Assembly: GCA_026770585.1 (NCBI GenBank)
Contig: MU646746.1
Location: 313,554-346,959, forward strand
Direction of reading: 5' to 3'
DNA from: Baffinella frigidus
Taxonomy: Eukaryota > Cryptophyceae > Cryptomonadales > Baffinellaceae
Length of the DNA stretch: 33,406 nucleotides
In this document: positions 31,917 to 33,406 of the stretch, in pieces
Layout of the letters: every line of letters begins with the position of its first letter
Position numbering within the stretch: the first letter of the stretch is position 1
Translations under genes and position numbers: made by a program
The notes under the pieces: model-generated
The model's input: only the letters and a program-made list of their open reading frames with translations
The model's database searches: none
Told to the model about the DNA's origin: nothing

Positions 31917-33406
31917 CTATGTGGGCCCACCAATTTTATGAGCCCGGGCTCTTTTCCGCTCCAAAGTTGACGGATTTGTACTGCACACCCAGCATGACAA
32001 CTTGAGAATTCGACGAGGAGGACCGCGAGGGCATGTTTGCAGGCCTTGCTACCAAGAGCAGAATTGGCGGTAAGATTGAAATCTTTCCACTTGGTACCAA
32101 CTAATAGTGTCACGTGCCTCTCGAAAGTCTCTTAACTTTGTGGGTTGTCAGAATGGGCGGCAAGGTCAGCCTCTGCCTCACTCGGGTTGTCTGTCAGACT
32201 ATTCGCAAGTTGACATGCTGTGTGTGCGGTACAAATCCGTCAACTTTAGAGCAGGAAAGAGCCCGGGCCCACCAAATTTGTGAGCACAAATAGACCGAGA
32301 CAGAAGATCCGCGCCATTCCGCCTCTGGGCTGAGAAAAACGTTGCTTTCTGATAAAGGTTTCGCTTGCTCCTGGCAGCTCCGAACCGTGTGAGAATGTGC
32401 ATGTGGCTACTGAAACCCCCAAATTATTACGTAATACATACGTAATAAATAAATGAATAAACGTACGTTTCTCTCAGGTAACCGAGTCAGCGGAGCTGCG
32501 CAAAACGATCTACGAGGCCTCGCGGATGCTCACTCTCACTCTTTTTGTAAAACGCGGCGCGCCTGTACAGAAACGTTCACACCCTACCCTCCAACTCTAA
32601 TCCCCTGGGCAGGTGACTGAGTCAGCAGAGCTGCGCAAAACGATCTACGAGGCCCTGCGGATGCTCACGCGTTCCCGCATCGGACGGGAGTATCTCCGCC
32701 AGGAGAAAATCTACCCGGTACAATACCCCCACACACAGCGGACTTTGAAGGGATTTCCTGAATACCCCACACGTGAAAAATCCACAGGCCCTACGGTAGG
32801 CAATACCGTAGGGGCATAGGAGGGTTCGTACGGATAAGCTAACGGAACTTTGAAACTATCTACGAGGCCCTGCGGATGGTGTCCCGCTCCCGCATCGCAC
32901 GCGATTATCTCCGCCAGGAGAAAATCTACCCGGTATCCTCCGACCCATAATCCTACACCCTAGCCTCCCCGTAAAACCCAAACCCTACTCGGTGCCTGCC
33001 CAACCCCCCTAAACTCCTCCCCTCAACCCTAAACGAGAGAACTTCATTTTGGGTGGGGGCTGCGGGCGAATCTGAGGTACAGTGTGGAACCACCGCGCGT
33101 TGGGTACGGGAGTTGCAATTGAGGGAGTTGACTTTCTTGAAAGTGTTCAGCGTTGAGATGTTGGGGTTTGGGGTGTAGGGTTTAGGTTTTCGGTTTAGGT
33201 GTGCCAGCGGAAGCAGCTGGAACGCGCTTCCAAACTCCTCTCGAGAGAAGTCTCCAAACTCTAAACCCTAAAACGGTTGCGGCAGGTGCTGCGAGAGGTG
33301 CACAAGTTTGAGGAGTCGTTCGAGGTGCCCGACGAGGACCTCATCGAACTCCTCGAACTGGTCCTGCCCCCCTCCTTCTCTCTCGCTCCCTCCCTCCCTC
33401 CCTCCC
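25880..33406 (+). CDS. HGH1: HGH1-family armadillo-like protein (3' end beyond window)
   Basis: Exons join in phase: 25880-25996 (tentative), 26032-26139, 27063-27179, 28619-28681, 29142-29345, 30223-30315, 30507-30576, 30842-30932, 31752-31866, 32613-32717, then 33286 onward. The first ten give 361 codons. HGH1 signatures: AVVAGLSVTTQGR, AASMALVNLAE, RETAAKLLVNVSRIAEGRRA, DHLASLAFFFENMAQE, LGAAGTMKNCCF, DLAALLCLNLVGTSDEFDDED, TIYEALRMLTRSRIGREYLR and IYP|VLREVHKFEE. In yeast Hgh1 is a chaperone adaptor for translation elongation factor eEF2; the role here is inferred by homology. Exon 1 is weak: its intron would be only 35 bases. Intron 26140-27062 would start with GC. Exon 11 may end at a GTCCTG donor near 33348 or run on. 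Confidence 0.9.
26140..27000 (+). repeat. Tandem units echoing the HGH1 exon 2 donor
   Basis: The motif GCTCGAACACAAGGCGA at the end of exon 2 recurs at about 26380, 26743 and 26863. The accompanying phrases AGGAATAACGCGGTCCTGGG and GGTTGAGGTGTG recur at about 26230, 26345, 26585 and 26945. The intron looks built from diverged repeats of the exon-2/intron junction. Confidence 0.75.
27325..27420 (+). repeat. Broken copy of HGH1 exon 3
   Basis: It reads ARRMAIIAQEPEIIPILGEK-like sequence from a block closely matching exon 3 and ends GAGAAG|gtctagctctgcc, so the donor is followed directly by an element-B end. Confidence 0.82.
27463..28190. repeat. Large near-perfect palindrome in HGH1 intron
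   Basis: The left arm 27463-27705 is matched in reverse by 27770-27944 and 28116-28190. The arms include the telomere-like stretch, ACTTTCTAGATCTGCTGAGT and GAACGCGTCAAGTGA. Element C interrupts the right arm. The outermost part recurs diverged at about 28520-28600. Confidence 0.85.
27944..28115. mobile_element. Element C (CCACGCAAGA inverted ends), 172 bp, nested
   Basis: Ends CCACGCAAGA…TCTTGCGTGG flanked by TA, inserted into the right arm of the large palindrome, whose two halves rejoin when it is removed. It carries GGGAAAACAAGCCAGTTCAC and a perfect 26-base palindrome at 28056-28081 (arm AGAAATAGTAGAA). Confidence 0.83.
28478..28520 (+). repeat. Broken copy of HGH1 exon 4 (5' part)
   Basis: cgcag|ATTGGCGGGCCGAGCATTG reads IGGPSIAVELAAS, against IGGQSIAVEAAAS of exon 4. 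The acceptor is kept. Confidence 0.8.
28973..29096. mobile_element. Element B-like copy, 124 bp
   Basis: Starts CTAGCTCTGCCTGAGG and ends AGGCAGGCAGAGCTT. The interior (GGCTCGTCCTGAAGGCTTTC) resembles the centre of the palindrome at 27463-28190, linking the two. Confidence 0.65.
29465..29664 (+). repeat. Two broken copies of HGH1 exon 5 (3' end)
   Basis: At 29465-29490 and 29617-29664 the DNA repeats GCGGAGATCCAGCGCAAGCT…CTG|gtct. Both keep the CTG|GTCT donor of the real exon end at 29345, and following intron sequence (CCCAGATCTTTCCTTGTG) is repeated too. Confidence 0.8.
30999..31050 (+). repeat. Broken copy of HGH1 exon 8 (3' part)
   Basis: tttcag|GATTGCTGCTTCC gives NCCFHQELHSAIALHR-like sequence, against NCCFHQELHSAMASHR. 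An acceptor-like CAG precedes it. Confidence 0.78.
31488..31683 (+). repeat. Two broken copies of HGH1 exon 9 (5' part)
   Basis: At 31488-31541 (DLAVLLCLNLVGTSDEF) and about 31622-31683 (DLAALLCLNLVGINEGFDDE then a stop). Each is preceded by ATGCAG and matches exon 9 (31752-31866). Confidence 0.82.
31878..31914. repeat. CT microsatellite after HGH1 exon 9
   Basis: About 18 CT units starting about 12 bases after the exon 9 donor. Confidence 0.9.
31915..32007. mobile_element. Element B fragment in HGH1 intron
   Basis: Contains the family core CCGCTCCAAAGTTGACGGAT and flanking GGGCCCACCAATTTTATGAG, but the CTAGCTCTGCC ends are missing. Its right edge abuts the broken exon-9 copy at 32008. A related fragment lies at about 16795-16926, ending AGACAGCGCTAG. 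Confidence 0.6.
32008..32072 (+). repeat. Broken copy of HGH1 exon 9 (3' part)
   Basis: It reads FDEEDREGMFAGLATKSRIG followed by a GGTAAG donor-like site. A further scrap at 32152-32164 (RMGGK|gtcagc) is followed directly by an element-B end. Confidence 0.8.
32167..32307. mobile_element. Element B copy after an exon-9 scrap
   Basis: Starts at CAGCCTCTGCCTCACTCGGG, directly after GGCAAG|gt, and ends near GACCGAGACAGAAG. The core has GTACAAATCCGTCAACTTTA in the opposite orientation to the 31915 copy. Confidence 0.65.
32478..32535 (+). repeat. Broken copies of HGH1 exon 10
   Basis: The 5' copy (32478-32535) reads VTESAELRKTIYEASRMLT with its acceptor. Another copy at 32854-32932 reads TIYEALRMVSRSRIARDYLR then QEKIYP with a CCG|gtatcc donor. 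The complete exon (32613-32717) lies between them. Confidence 0.85.
32784..32817. repeat. Short hairpin CCCTACGGTA
   Basis: Arms CCCTACGGTA and TACCGTAGGG surround GGCAA. Related sequence (CGGCCTACCGTGGTCAATACC) is at 10686-10707, and GTAGTT-ACGCCTACGGTGTTGAC-type blocks are at 10601 and 18339, indicating another small dispersed family. Confidence 0.55.

Overview
The window is nuclear DNA of a eukaryote. Its genes are cut into many short exons with GT-AG (a few GC-AG) introns, and the introns are filled with degenerate heptamer/hexamer repeats of the plant-type telomere kind (CCCTAAA and variants), CT/GA microsatellites, small inverted-repeat elements and broken copies of neighbouring exons. 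One gene begins with a signal peptide followed directly by Phe (…THA|FTATAP). That is the layout of plastid-targeting presequences in algae with complex red plastids (haptophytes, cryptophytes, photosynthetic stramenopiles), so I infer an alga of that kind. I cannot name the species.

Six genes can be reconstructed by joining exons in phase. They alternate strictly in strand: (1) minus, 5393 to 113, a protein with two PB1-like domains and two degenerate EF-hand pairs; (2) plus, 5679 to 9698, an unrecognised single-pass membrane coiled-coil protein; (3) minus, 13110 to 10128, a TMEM14/FAX-type four-helix membrane protein, probably plastid targeted; (4) plus, 13423 to 18838, a WRAP53/TCAB1-like WD40 protein (telomerase and scaRNA Cajal-body factor in animals); (5) minus, 25629 to 20491, the large (alpha/beta) subunit of TFIIA, complete at 286 codons; (6) plus, about 25880 to beyond the right edge, an HGH1-family armadillo-like protein. 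Promoter regions are shared between divergent pairs (5394-5678, 13111-13422, 25630-25879). The convergent gaps (9699-10127, 18839-20490) hold mobile elements and gene debris. The genes look like unrelated housekeeping functions, not one pathway.

The most unusual aspect is intron structure. More than twenty diverged partial copies of real exons lie in the introns next to the exon they copy, nearly always carrying an intact splice site at one end. A short inverted-repeat element (ends CTAGCTCTGCC) repeatedly abuts these splice sites and in two cases is flanked by 5-bp target duplications that contain GT, as expected for introner-like intron-generating elements. A second family (ends CAGGGGTACC, TA flanks), a third (ends CCACGCAAGA, TA flanks) and two large imperfect palindromes are also present. 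Several microsatellites start within a few dozen bases of a 5' splice site. Ten Ns at 20912-20921 mark an assembly gap.
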